Origin: Aminobacter aminovorans
GTDB lineage: Bacteria > Pseudomonadota > Alphaproteobacteria > Rhizobiales > Rhizobiaceae
Length of the DNA: 64,000 nt
Direction: 5' to 3'
Assembly (NCBI RefSeq): GCF_900445235.1
Contig: NZ_UFSM01000001.1
Coordinates: 3,797,501-3,861,500 of the forward strand
The notes under the pieces are model-generated. The model ran no database searches, was not told the origin of the DNA, and saw only the letters and a program-made list of their open reading frames with translations. Positions 25,471-34,164 of this stretch are shown piece after piece. The translations under genes were made by a program, and so were the position numbers. The number at the start of each line of letters is the position of its first letter. Position 1 is the first letter of the stretch.

Positions 25471-27702
25471 TCAGTCGATTTCGCCGCTGGGCGGCACGAT
25501 CTCGCGGTCATCGCCAAGTTCGATCACCAGCCGGTGCAATTTGCCGGTAAAGCGGAATTCACCGGAGATGCCGTCGCAGACCGGCGGCAAACCGCTTCGG
25601 CCGATGAACATCGGTGCCAGCGATATGCGCAACAGGGTCTGGTGCTCGCGCTCGCCGGCTTGCAGCTCGCCGTTGACGAAAAGGGCACCGATGCCCTTGA
25701 GCAGACCGGTCTTGCGGTACTCGAAGCCGAGGGAAATCGAGCCGAATGCGGTCAGCGGCGCGGATGCCAGACGCATGATCTCGCCGACGTGGTTGTAGCT
25801 GTAGTTCAGCCTGCCGTCCTTGAGGGAGAGCACGTAGCCGCTGCAATTGTTGCCATAGCTGACAAGCGTGCCTTCCGAACGTTGATCGATCGTCACCTCG
25901 GCGGTGATCCGATGCGAGGTGTCCTGGGTCAGCGGCGCCGCTGACGACGGGATGGATTCGAGCTGCGGATAAAAGACGTAGCGGCTGCGCGAACGGATGG
26001 AGTCGGGCTTCGCCTTGGCGCGGAAACGCACCTCGCGGTCGTCGAGAGGCATGACGTCGTACCGGCCGGCTTCCGCCCACCAGCGTTCCGTCATCTCGCG
26101 GAGCTTTGCCGGGTTCTCCCTGGCCAGATCGCGGGTCTCGTTGAAATCCTCGTCGAGCTTGTAGAGCTCCCAGTCGTCGAGCTCGAAGTCGTCGCCGCGC
26201 CGGTGCTTGGTGACGGCCTTCCAGCCCTTGTGCCAGATGCCGCGGTGGCCGAACATCTCGAAATATTGCGCGTCCTTGCGCGTATCTGCGTCAGGCGCGT
26301 CGAATGTGTAGGCAAAACTGGTGCCATGCACCGGCATCTGGGCGACGCCCCGGTAGACGTCGGGGGCGGTGACGCCACAGACCTCGAGCACCGTCGGCGT
26401 GATGTCGACGACGTGATGGAACTGATGACGGATGCTGCCCTTGTCGGCGATGCGCCTCGGCCACGACACGATCATCGGGTCGCGCACGCCGCCGCCATGG
26501 GTGAAGGACTTGAACAGGCGCAGCGGCGTGTTGCTGGCCTGGGCCCAGCCCCAGGAGTAGTTGCTGTTGCTCCTGGGGCCGCCGATCTCGTCGATTTCGG
26601 CCAGGTTGCGTTCGAATGATTCCGGGATCTGGTTGAAGCGCCTGAGCACGTTGGTCGTGCCCTCCGGGCCGCAGTCGATCGATGCGCCATTGTCGGAGAT
26701 GACGACGATCAGCGTGTCGTCCAGCTTGCCTGTCGTCTCGAGGAGATCGAGCAGCCGGCCCAGCTGCTCGTCGGTGTATTCGAGGAAGCCGGCATAGGCC
26801 TGCTGCAACCTGACGGCGACCTTCTTCCGGTCGGCAGAGAGCAGGTCCCAGTTCTCGACGCCGGGGGCGTCGGGCGGCAGTTCGGTCGTTTCAGGCACCA
26901 GGCCCATCGCCTTCTGGCGTTCGAGCCGCCGCTGCCTGATGACGTCCCAGCCGCAGTCCCAGACGCCGTCATAGCGGTCCATATAGGCCCGGGGCACCTG
27001 ATGGGGAAAATGGCCTGATGAAAAGGCCAGGTTCAGGAAAAACGGCGTCTCCGGTGCCAGCGAGACATGGGCACCGAGCATCGCCATCGCCTTGTCCACC
27101 AGATCGGCGGTCAGGTGGTAGCCGTCTTCGGGGGACTTCGGCTGGGCGACCGGGTGATTGTCCTCGACGAGCTCGGGATGATACTGATCGGTGCTGCCAT
27201 TCATGAAACCGTAGAAGCGATGGAAGCCACGGCCGAGCGGCCACTGGTCGAACGGTCCGACGGCGGTGATCTCGTCGGTCTGCGCGACATGCCACTTGCC
27301 GACGGCGAAGTTGGCGTAGCCGGCACTGCCGAGCATTTCCGCGACCGTCGCTGCCCGATGCGAGATCGAGCCGCGGCCATTGCGGTAGCCGAAATCGAAA
27401 TTGGCCAGGCAGCGCATGCCGACGGCGTGATGGTTGCGCCCGGTCAGCAGGCTGGCCCGCGTCGGCGAGCACATGGTGGTGGTGTGGAAGTTGCTGTAGC
27501 GCAACCCCGCCTGGGCAAGCCGGTCGAAATTGGGCGTGCGGATCTCCGAACCGAAGCAGCCCAGGTCGGCGAAACCGACATCGTCGAGAATGACATAGAT
27601 GACGTTGGGGCTGCCCGGCGCCGGCCTGGGCCTGGTTTCAAACCAGCTGTCTGACTCGTGATAGGTGCGGCCGATACGGCCTGAAACAGGGTCGTTGGAC
27701 AT
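25471..27702 (-). CDS. Cys-type arylsulfatase, copy 2
   Basis: A 743-residue formylglycine-dependent sulfatase with CSPTR at Cys78, metal ligands in IYVILDDVGFADLG (Asp40-Asp41) and VVISDNGAS, and the Lys/His pair in AVGKWHVA. The C-terminal 180 residues form the same beta-rich domain as the other copies, including SYGNNCSGYVLSLKDGRLNY. There is no signal peptide. It is last in an operon transcribed FGE, binding protein, ATPase, permease, sulfatase. It is closer to copy 3 than to copy 1, both in sequence and in gene order, suggesting duplication of a whole transporter-sulfatase set. It likely acts on an imported sulfate ester. Confidence 0.92.
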   Translation of the reverse strand: MSNDPVSGRIGRTYHESDSWFETRPRPAPGSPNVIYVILDDVGFADLGCFGSEIRTPNFDRLAQAGLRYSNFHTTTMCSPTRASLLTGRNHHAVGMRCLANFDFGYRNGRGSISHRAATVAEMLGSAGYANFAVGKWHVAQTDEITAVGPFDQWPLGRGFHRFYGFMNGSTDQYHPELVEDNHPVAQPKSPEDGYHLTADLVDKAMAMLGAHVSLAPETPFFLNLAFSSGHFPHQVPRAYMDRYDGVWDCGWDVIRQRRLERQKAMGLVPETTELPPDAPGVENWDLLSADRKKVAVRLQQAYAGFLEYTDEQLGRLLDLLETTGKLDDTLIVVISDNGASIDCGPEGTTNVLRRFNQIPESFERNLAEIDEIGGPRSNSNYSWGWAQASNTPLRLFKSFTHGGGVRDPMIVSWPRRIADKGSIRHQFHHVVDITPTVLEVCGVTAPDVYRGVAQMPVHGTSFAYTFDAPDADTRKDAQYFEMFGHRGIWHKGWKAVTKHRRGDDFELDDWELYKLDEDFNETRDLARENPAKLREMTERWWAEAGRYDVMPLDDREVRFRAKAKPDSIRSRSRYVFYPQLESIPSSAAPLTQDTSHRITAEVTIDQRSEGTLVSYGNNCSGYVLSLKDGRLNYSYNHVGEIMRLASAPLTAFGSISLGFEYRKTGLLKGIGALFVNGELQAGEREHQTLLRISLAPMFIGRSGLPPVCDGISGEFRFTGKLHRLVIELGDDREIVPPSGEID

Positions 27703-27810
27703 TGGGGCGCCTCGGATTTCGGATAAACCGGAGATGCCGCATCTCGCTCACCGACCATGCCGCATCGATCGGAACCCGGCCGGCCCTGGGGCAGGCCGGG
27801 TCTGTGGAGA

Positions 27811-28635
27811 CTACATTGCCGCGCCGGGATCCCAGCGGATGATCCACTTCTCGAGCATCGAGACGATCGCAAAGCCGGTGATTGCGATGACCGACGCCGT
27901 CAGGATCGTCGCGAACAGCCGCGGCGCGTTGAAGTCGAACATGCTCTGCAGCAGGAGATAGCCGATGCCCTGGTTGGAGCCGATCCATTCGCCGACGATC
28001 GCGCCGAGCACGCACATCGTCACCGAAATCTTGAGCGCCGAGAAGATGTAGGGCAGCGCGCTGTAGATGCGGATCCGCAGGAAGACCTCGGTCTTGGAAG
28101 CGGACAGGACATGCATCAGTTCGAGCAGCTGCGGATTGACCGAGCGGAAACCGCGGACCGAATTGACCAGCGTCGGGAAGAAGCAGATCAGCGCCGCGAT
28201 CACGATCTTGGGCTCGATGCCGTTGCCGAGGATGATCTTGAGCACCGGTGCAATCGCCACGATCGGGATCGTCTTGATCAGGATCGCGACGGGATAGAAC
28301 ATCTCCTCGACGACCTTGTTGTAGACGAAGGACACCGCCACCAGCAGCGCTATGGTGTTGCCCAGCAGAAAGCCCAGGAAGGCTTCGGTGATTGTCGGAA
28401 CGGCTGCGTCCAGAAGCAGCGGCAGATCCCGGGAAAGCGCGCCGGCAACGTCGGTCGGCGCAGGCACCAGATAGGACGGCACGCCGAAGAGGGTGACGAT
28501 GAGCTGCCACAGGACCAAGGTGAGCGAGAGACCAAGCACTGCCATGCCGAGCGTACGCATCACTTCGGGGCTTGGGAGGATGCTCCAGATGCGCGGCAAA
28601 GGCGCGGCGGTTTCGATGGAACGATCAACGCTCAT
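27811..28635 (-). CDS. ABC permease, SsuC/TauC-like
   Basis: A 274-residue inner-membrane permease of the taurine/nitrate/sulfonate type with about six helices. The cytoplasmic coupling loop reads LMHVLSASKTEVFLRIRIYS near residue 165, and the region around MCVLGAIVGEWIGSNQGIGYL near residue 210 is typical of SsuC/TauC/ThiX permeases. It lies three bases downstream of the ATPase gene and about 108 bases upstream of sulfatase copy 2. It probably imports the organosulfur substrate of that sulfatase. Confidence 0.9.
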   Translation of the reverse strand: MSVDRSIETAAPLPRIWSILPSPEVMRTLGMAVLGLSLTLVLWQLIVTLFGVPSYLVPAPTDVAGALSRDLPLLLDAAVPTITEAFLGFLLGNTIALLVAVSFVYNKVVEEMFYPVAILIKTIPIVAIAPVLKIILGNGIEPKIVIAALICFFPTLVNSVRGFRSVNPQLLELMHVLSASKTEVFLRIRIYSALPYIFSALKISVTMCVLGAIVGEWIGSNQGIGYLLLQSMFDFNAPRLFATILTASVIAITGFAIVSMLEKWIIRWDPGAAM

Positions 28636-28638
28636 GGC

Positions 28639-29466
28639 TTATCCAGCTCCCAGCATGTCGCGCAGCCTGGCGACGTGACGGCCCAGTTCCGGGGCATCCT
28701 TCAGGGCAAGGTCGCGCTCTTCAGGAAGGTCGATTTCGAGAATCCCGCCGATCCTCGAGGGCCTTCGGCTCATCACGACGACGCGCTGCGACAGGAACAC
28801 GGCCTCGTGCAGCGAGTGGGTGACGAAAACGATCGTCATCCCGCTCTGTTTCCAGATCCGCAACAGCTCGACATTCAGCGTGTCGCGCACAAGCTCATCG
28901 AGCGCGCCGAAAGGCTCGTCCATGAGCAGGACCTTCGGTCGGGTGACCAGGGCACGGGCGATCGACACACGCTGGCGCATGCCACCCGACAGTTCCGACG
29001 GCAGTGAGTCCTCGAAACCTTCGAGCTCGACCAGCTTGAGCGCCTCATGCGGGTCCATGAAATTGCCAGCCTTGGGATTGGCCCCGCCGACCTCGAAAGG
29101 GAGGCGGACATTGTCGATCACCTTGGCCCATGGCATCAGCACCGATTGCTGGAAGACCATGGAGAATGTGCGCGCGGCACGTGCTGCCGAGGGCGTTCCG
29201 CCGAAAATGGCGATCTTGCCCTCGGTCGGCGCGATAATGTCGGCGATGGTGCGCAGCAAGGTGGATTTGCCGCAGCCGGAATGCCCGATCAGGGAGACGA
29301 ACTCGCCTTCGCGCACCGTCAGCGAGACGTTGTCGATGGCGCGCACCGCCCGCGAACTGCCGCCAAACGTCACCGCGACGTTGTCGATCTCGATGGCGTT
29401 GCGCGCCGAGGAGACACCGATGTCGCCGGAGTGGGCGGCCCCGGAAGGAGCCATTGTCGCCATCAT
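28639..29466 (-). CDS. ABC ATPase, SsuB/TauB-like
   Basis: A 275-residue ATPase energising the adjacent permease. Walker A is GHSGCGKST, signature LSGGMRQRVSIA, Walker B VLLMDEPFGALD, and the switch His lies in FVTHSLHEA. The open frame extends 39 codons upstream into the binding-protein gene; ATG at 29466, two bases after that gene's stop, is the likely start. All catalytic motifs are intact. It is a paralogue of the ATPase at 33340-34164 in the mirror-image operon. Confidence 0.92.
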   Translation of the reverse strand: MMATMAPSGAAHSGDIGVSSARNAIEIDNVAVTFGGSSRAVRAIDNVSLTVREGEFVSLIGHSGCGKSTLLRTIADIIAPTEGKIAIFGGTPSAARAARTFSMVFQQSVLMPWAKVIDNVRLPFEVGGANPKAGNFMDPHEALKLVELEGFEDSLPSELSGGMRQRVSIARALVTRPKVLLMDEPFGALDELVRDTLNVELLRIWKQSGMTIVFVTHSLHEAVFLSQRVVVMSRRPSRIGGILEIDLPEERDLALKDAPELGRHVARLRDMLGAG

Positions 29467-29468
29467 GT

Positions 29469-30473
29469 TCACCGCTTCGTCCTCTGTGCTGCTGCGAGGA
29501 TGCTGCCGTCGAAGACGTCGTCCGCAGACAGCTCGGATTTGATCTCGCCGATTTTGGCGTAGGTCTGCAGCGTCGCGTCCCAACGGTCCTTGCTGATATT
29601 GGCAAAACCGTGCTCGCGCGTTTCGTCGGTGTAGACGAAGTCGGCCACGATCACCTTGAGCGAGGCGAGTTCCTTGTCCTTTTCAATCGCGCTCGACATC
29701 GAGGCAACCATGTCGATCGCTTCTTCGGGATGGTCGGCGGCATAGGCCCAGCCCTTGTCGCAGGCCTCGAGGAACTTCACCAGCATGTCGCTGTCGGAGC
29801 CGATCAGGTCGGTGCGGGCGATGTAGTAGTTGGACTGGAACTGCAGCCCGTTGTCCCAGATGCTCTGTGTGTTGTAGCCGCTGGGATGCTGCAGGATCGG
29901 CTGGTTCTGGGCGACATTGGTCGGCCAGGAGGCAACGACGTCGACCTGATCCTGCAGAAGGCCGGGAATCTGGGCCTGGATGAAGGTGATGTCCTCGAAC
30001 TTCAGGCCATTATGGTCGAGCACGGCCTTGACCTGGGCGGTGGCGCCCTGACCGGCACCGATGCGCTTGCCCTTCCAGTCGGCAATCGACTTGATGTTGG
30101 CTTCGCCAAGCGAATAGAAGGTCAGCGGCGCCTTCTGAAACGCCGCGCCGAAGGTCTTGATCGGCAGCCCCTGGTTCGCGGCATACATGATCTCGGGCGC
30201 GTAGGCGGTGGCGATCTGCGCTACCCCGGAGAGCGTTTCCTGCACCGTATTGGAATTCGGTCCGCCGGGAAGGATCTCGACCTCAAGGCCCTTTTCAGCG
30301 AAAAACCCCTTCTTCAAGGCGACGATTTCGCCAGCGGCGGCTCCGTTGTAGAGCCAGGCGAGTTGCAGTTTGACCTGCTTCTGCTGCGCATAAGCGGGAA
30401 CCACGCCTCCAAGCCCCAGCGAGGCGAGCGACATGATGCTGGCTGCTGCCAGAAATGAACGTCGGCTGACCAT
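29469..30473 (-). CDS. ABC solute-binding protein, SsuA/TauA/NMT1-like
   Basis: A 334-residue periplasmic protein with a Tat-like leader, MVSRRSFLAAASIMSLASLG, and probable cleavage after AYAQ. The mature part opens VKLQLAWLYNGAAAGEIVAL and then KKGFFAEKGLEVEILPGG, the family pattern. These proteins bind taurine, alkanesulfonates, sulfate esters, nitrate or pyrimidine precursors. In an operon with a sulfatase and FGE, a sulfate ester or sulfonate is the best guess. It lies 105 bases after the FGE stop, and a hairpin occupies the gap. Confidence 0.9.
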   Translation of the reverse strand: MVSRRSFLAAASIMSLASLGLGGVVPAYAQQKQVKLQLAWLYNGAAAGEIVALKKGFFAEKGLEVEILPGGPNSNTVQETLSGVAQIATAYAPEIMYAANQGLPIKTFGAAFQKAPLTFYSLGEANIKSIADWKGKRIGAGQGATAQVKAVLDHNGLKFEDITFIQAQIPGLLQDQVDVVASWPTNVAQNQPILQHPSGYNTQSIWDNGLQFQSNYYIARTDLIGSDSDMLVKFLEACDKGWAYAADHPEEAIDMVASMSSAIEKDKELASLKVIVADFVYTDETREHGFANISKDRWDATLQTYAKIGEIKSELSADDVFDGSILAAAQRTKR

Positions 30474-30544
30474 CTATATCCTCCAATCAGACAAGCCCAA
30501 CGACCTAATTGCGATGAGGATAGACCGCATGCAGCGGGTCCACA

Positions 30545-30585
30545 CCATAACATGCTTCTGCGAACTCATTCCATGTGGTTATGGA
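30545..30585 (-). promoter_or_regulatory. Inverted repeat between FGE and the binding-protein gene
   Basis: CCATAA followed by CATG at 30545-30554 faces CATGTGGTTATGG at 30573-30585, allowing a hairpin with one small bulge and an 18-base loop. It lies in the 105-base gap between the FGE stop and the downstream binding-protein start on the minus strand. It could be a processing hairpin, an attenuator, or an operator for an internal promoter. Confidence 0.4.
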
Positions 30586-31517
30586 CCCCCATGCAGAACG
30601 GGCATGGTCGGCAGCTCACCTGCGAGGTCGCCGGCGCAGCGAAAACCGAGATGGCTCGAGGTGGCGCCATGATGGTTGCCGGTCCGGGCCGCAACCCGGT
30701 AGCGGTTGCAGTAACTTGCATGGCACAGGTAAGAGCCGCCACGCATGGCCATCAATCCGCTCGGCTCGTCTGACCAGGGCGACGCGGTCCATTCCCAGAC
30801 ATTGCCGAGCATGTTGTAGAGGCCGAAGCCATTGGGCGGAAAGCTGCGCGCCGGCGCGGTTGCGAGATAGCCGTCTTCGGCGGTGTTGCTGAGCGGAAAG
30901 CGCCCTTGCCAGATGTTGCACATATGACGGCCGTCGGGGTGCAGCTCGTCGCCCCAGGCATAGAGCGCCCGCTGCAGCCCGCCACGTGCTGCTGCTTCCC
31001 ATTCGGCTTCGGTCGGCAATCGCTTGCCGGCGAAGCTCGCGAAAGCGACGGCATCGTTCCATGAGACATGGACAACCGGATGGTCGTGCCGGTCACGCCA
31101 GGTGGAACCTCTGCCATCAGGCTTGCGCCAGCAGGCGTCGCGAACCGGAGCCCACCAGTCCGGCGCGCGCGCATCGGCGTCCATTGCGATCACTGCCTCA
31201 GGATGGAGCTGGGCCAAAAAGACGAAAGACCAGCCCAGGCGTTCGGCCTCCGTCACGTAGCCGGTGGCACCGACAAATGACGCGAAGGCCTGATTGGTCA
31301 CCGCGGTCTTGTCGAGCAGGAACGCCGGAAGTTCGACCGGGCGCACCGGACCTTCGCCGTCCTCAGGATTGGCGATCGAACGATCCTCCCCCAGAAGCCA
31401 GCGCCCAGCCGGTATCAGCGCCATTTCAGGCTGGCTGCCGGCATCGAGCAATGCGGGCGCCGCCACCGGCCTGGTGACATGGTCGTTCTGTGATCGGCCC
31501 GGAGAACAACACGTCAT
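30579..31517 (-). CDS. Formylglycine-generating enzyme (SUMF1-type), copy 2
   Basis: A 312-residue FGE. The catalytic Cys pair is in SYLCHASYCNRYR (C265 and C270), followed by SSHLGFRC, matching the active-site segment known from characterised FGEs including the human enzyme. GNVWEWTASPW and RLPTEAEWEAAARGG mark the fold. The open frame runs far upstream, but ATG at 31517 with AGGAAC seven bases before it is the plausible start, giving MTCCSPGR. It is the first gene of the FGE-transporter-sulfatase operon, 60 bases from an 18-bp palindrome shared with the divergent GntR gene. Confidence 0.93.
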   Translation of the reverse strand: MTCCSPGRSQNDHVTRPVAAPALLDAGSQPEMALIPAGRWLLGEDRSIANPEDGEGPVRPVELPAFLLDKTAVTNQAFASFVGATGYVTEAERLGWSFVFLAQLHPEAVIAMDADARAPDWWAPVRDACWRKPDGRGSTWRDRHDHPVVHVSWNDAVAFASFAGKRLPTEAEWEAAARGGLQRALYAWGDELHPDGRHMCNIWQGRFPLSNTAEDGYLATAPARSFPPNGFGLYNMLGNVWEWTASPWSDEPSGLMAMRGGSYLCHASYCNRYRVAARTGNHHGATSSHLGFRCAGDLAGELPTMPVLHGGP

Positions 31518-31576
31518 GGCGCGTTCCTGTCGAAAAATGGATCGACCGAGTTTGACTCTTTCATGATCCTGCGTAA

Positions 31577-31594
31577 AGGTAGGACGTCCTACCT
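31577..31594. promoter_or_regulatory. 18-bp perfect palindrome, probable GntR operator
   Basis: AGGTAGGACGTCCTACCT is a perfect 18-bp palindrome located between divergent FGE (start 31517) and GntR (start 31611), 17 bases upstream of the GntR start. It contains GT and AC half-site cores as expected for GntR-family dimers, so it can control both operons at once. Confidence 0.7.
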
Positions 31595-31610
31595 CTTGGA
31601 GGAGAGAGCG

Positions 31611-32360
31611 ATGTCGGGAACTGCCGCCGAACGCGTCATGCAGTATATTCGCCAGCAGAAGCTGGTCGCCGGCGACCGTTTGCCGGCGGAAATCGACATT
31701 TCCCGGATGCTCGGCCTCAGCCGCAATTCGCTGCGCGAGGCCTATGCCGACCTGATGGCCAAGGGGCTGCTCAAGAACAAGCATGGCGTCGGCACCTTCA
31801 TCGCCAACCCGCCGATCCTCAACGCCTTGACCGGCTCCGCAGGCTTCTGGAACCTGATCGAAAATGCCGGAATGAAGGCATCGTTCCGCGAGATCCAGCG
31901 CGACCAGGTCATCGCGCCAAAAGAGATCGCCGTCATCCTGGGCCTGGCAGCCGAGAAGCCAACCCATCGTTTGCGCTGGCTGTTCCTCGCCAACAATCAG
32001 CCCTGCATTCTCGTCGACCACTTTCTCGCGCGCAGCGTACCGCCGGGCGCCTTCAACCAGAGCACGGAACACGACGCGCTCGCCGCTATCGCTCCGTTCA
32101 CCGTCATCGATGGCGCATCACTCTCGACCCGCACGTCGGCGATCAACGCCACGGCCGACGTCGCCGAGCTGCTCGAAGTCAGCGAGGGCGACGCGCTTCT
32201 CTGGAGTACGGCGCTCGTGCACTCGGGCAATGGCAGCGTGCCGCTGGCCTCGCGCTCCTGGATGGTGCCGCAACTTCTCGCCAGCCATCAGATGATGGCC
32301 CTCGCACCCGTTCATTTTCAGGGCAGCTCAGCCCTTTCGCCGGAGGACGAACCGAAATGA
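31611..32360 (+). CDS. GntR-family regulator (HutC/UTRA type)
   Basis: A 249-residue regulator. The N-terminal winged helix reads RVMQYIRQQKLVAGDRLPAE and then LGLSRNSLREAYADLMAKGL (residues 7-57). The C-terminal half is an UTRA-like effector domain with RLRWLFLANNQPCILVDHFL near residue 125. ATG at 31611 follows a GGAGGAGAG site; the frame is open 16 codons upstream, but that would place the operator within the coding region. Its stop overlaps the binding-protein start (ATGA), so the regulator is encoded at the head of the operon it likely autoregulates. Confidence 0.88.
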   Translation: MSGTAAERVMQYIRQQKLVAGDRLPAEIDISRMLGLSRNSLREAYADLMAKGLLKNKHGVGTFIANPPILNALTGSAGFWNLIENAGMKASFREIQRDQVIAPKEIAVILGLAAEKPTHRLRWLFLANNQPCILVDHFLARSVPPGAFNQSTEHDALAAIAPFTVIDGASLSTRTSAINATADVAELLEVSEGDALLWSTALVHSGNGSVPLASRSWMVPQLLASHQMMALAPVHFQGSSALSPEDEPK

Positions 32361-33328
32361 CCCGCTTCACCAAAATTGTCCTGAGTCTCGCATCGGGCCT
32401 CATGCTCTTCTCGGCGCAACTGGCCGGGGCACAGACCCTCGAGCCGGTACGCTTCGGCGTCGACGCCTATACGACCGGCTCCCAGATCTGGGTCGCCAAG
32501 GAAAAGGGCTTCTTCGAAAAGGAAGGCATCGACGCCCAGATCACCACCTTCGCCACCGGTGTCGAGGCCATCGATGCGCTGCTGATCGGCCGTGCCGACA
32601 TGGCGGTCGGGCTCGACTTCCCGATCGTCTCGCGCATCCAGGGCGGCAAGCTGACGGTGCTTGCCGGCATCTTCCATTCCAAGCCCGGCTTCCACAAGCT
32701 GGTGGTCAGCAACGACATCAAGGACGCCAAGGACCTTGTCGGCAAGAAGATCGGCATTGCCACCGGCACCGCCCAGCACCTGATCACCATGAAATATCTC
32801 GAGGAAAACGGTATAGCCGAGGACAAGGTCGAGATCGTCGGCTTCACCAGCCTGCTCGAGATCGTCGCTTCGCTCCGCTCCGGCCGCATCGACGCGGCCT
32901 TCGTCTGGGCCGACGGCACGCAGAAATCGACCGACGGCGGCAACCACTACGTGCTGACCGACGATGCGGCAGCCAAGCGCAACAGCAGCGCCTACATTGC
33001 CGCGCAGACCGAGTTCACCGAAAAGCATCCGGAACTGACAGTTTCAACGCTGCGCGCGCTGAACGCGGCCAGCCAGTTCATCGCAACCAACAAGGACGAA
33101 GCGGCAGCCCTCATCGCCAAGAACACCCGTGCGCCGCGCGACACGGTGCGCGACCTGCTCAACTACAATGAATTCGCCCTGGCGCTGACCGACTATGAGC
33201 GCGCCGGCTTCAAGGAAGTCGCTGACTTCCTGGCCAAGACGAAAGCACAGCCGGTCAGCTTCGAAACGGGCGTCAATCCGAAATTTCTTGGGCAAGCTGC
33301 CCCCGACCTGGTCAAGCTGGGCAACTGA
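32357..33328 (+). CDS. ABC solute-binding protein, TauA/SsuA-like (second set)
   Basis: A 323-residue periplasmic binding protein with a Sec signal peptide, basic MTRFTKIV then hydrophobic, with cleavage near LAGAQT. Family landmarks are SQIWVAKEKGFFEKEGIDAQ and the segment GVEAIDALLIGRADMAVG near residue 70. Translation is coupled to GntR. It is paralogous in role to the protein at 29469-30473 but clearly divergent, so the two transporters may import different organosulfur compounds. Confidence 0.9.
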   Translation: MTRFTKIVLSLASGLMLFSAQLAGAQTLEPVRFGVDAYTTGSQIWVAKEKGFFEKEGIDAQITTFATGVEAIDALLIGRADMAVGLDFPIVSRIQGGKLTVLAGIFHSKPGFHKLVVSNDIKDAKDLVGKKIGIATGTAQHLITMKYLEENGIAEDKVEIVGFTSLLEIVASLRSGRIDAAFVWADGTQKSTDGGNHYVLTDDAAAKRNSSAYIAAQTEFTEKHPELTVSTLRALNAASQFIATNKDEAAALIAKNTRAPRDTVRDLLNYNEFALALTDYERAGFKEVADFLAKTKAQPVSFETGVNPKFLGQAAPDLVKLGN

Positions 33329-33339
33329 GCGGACCTGCG

Positions 33340-34164
33340 ATGACAAACAATCAAACACGCGAGGCGGCATCTCCGGGCGCCATGCCTGCGGTCGTCTTCG
33401 ACAAGGTCGGCATGGCCTATCCCGGCCAGAAGGCGGGCAGCGAGCTTATCCTGGCCGACCTGTCCGTGACCGTCGCGCAAGGCGAATTCTTCGTCCTCGT
33501 CGGCCCCAGCGGCTCGGGCAAGTCGACATTGCTCAAGATCGTCGCCGGGACCGAGAAGCAGACCGAAGGCCGCGTGCTCGCCAATGGCGAGACGATCGCC
33601 GGCCCCGACCGGCGGCGCGGCATGGTGTTCCAATCGATCGAGGAGCCGCTGTTCCAGTGGCTCACCGTGGCCGAGAATATCGGCTTCGGCCCCAGCGTCG
33701 CGGGCAAGGCTCGCGCCGAATCCCGCGAAATGGCACAGCGCTATATCGACCTCGTCGGCCTTCGCGGCCACGAGCAGAAATTTCCGCATGAGCTTTCCGG
33801 CGGCATGAAGCAGCGCGTGCAGATCGCGCGTACGCTGGCCGCCGAACCTGAACTGATCCTGTTCGACGAACCGTTTGCGGCCCTCGACGCACTGACGCGC
33901 CGCGTCCTGCAGAAGGAGCTGACGCGGATCTGGCGCGAGACCGCCTGCACCATGGTCTATGTCACCCACGACATTCGCGAGGCCGTGCTGCTTGGCCAGC
34001 GCGTTGCAGTGATGAGCCGGGGGCCCCGCGCCAACATCACGCGCATCTACGACATCGACCTGCCCTATCCGCGCGACGACCTCGACAGCCGTTTCGCCGA
34101 TGCCGTGAAGGCGATCGAGGGCGACATCGAAAGGGAGGCGGCTTCGCAATGGGAGCAAAACTGA
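33340..34164 (+). CDS. ABC ATPase, SsuB/TauB-like (second set)
   Basis: A 274-residue ATPase with intact motifs: Walker A GPSGSGKST, signature LSGGMKQRVQIA, Walker B LILFDEPFAALD and switch His in YVTHDIREA. It starts 11 bases after the binding-protein stop and overlaps the permease gene by 16 bases. It drives import through the permease encoded next. Confidence 0.92.
   Translation: MTNNQTREAASPGAMPAVVFDKVGMAYPGQKAGSELILADLSVTVAQGEFFVLVGPSGSGKSTLLKIVAGTEKQTEGRVLANGETIAGPDRRRGMVFQSIEEPLFQWLTVAENIGFGPSVAGKARAESREMAQRYIDLVGLRGHEQKFPHELSGGMKQRVQIARTLAAEPELILFDEPFAALDALTRRVLQKELTRIWRETACTMVYVTHDIREAVLLGQRVAVMSRGPRANITRIYDIDLPYPRDDLDSRFADAVKAIEGDIEREAASQWEQN

Noticed and set aside
31518..32072. 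N-terminal extension of FGE copy 2 reaching into the GntR gene
   Set aside because: It would run antisense through GntR and the palindrome; ATG at 31517 has a ribosome-binding site and matches the other FGE's N-terminus.
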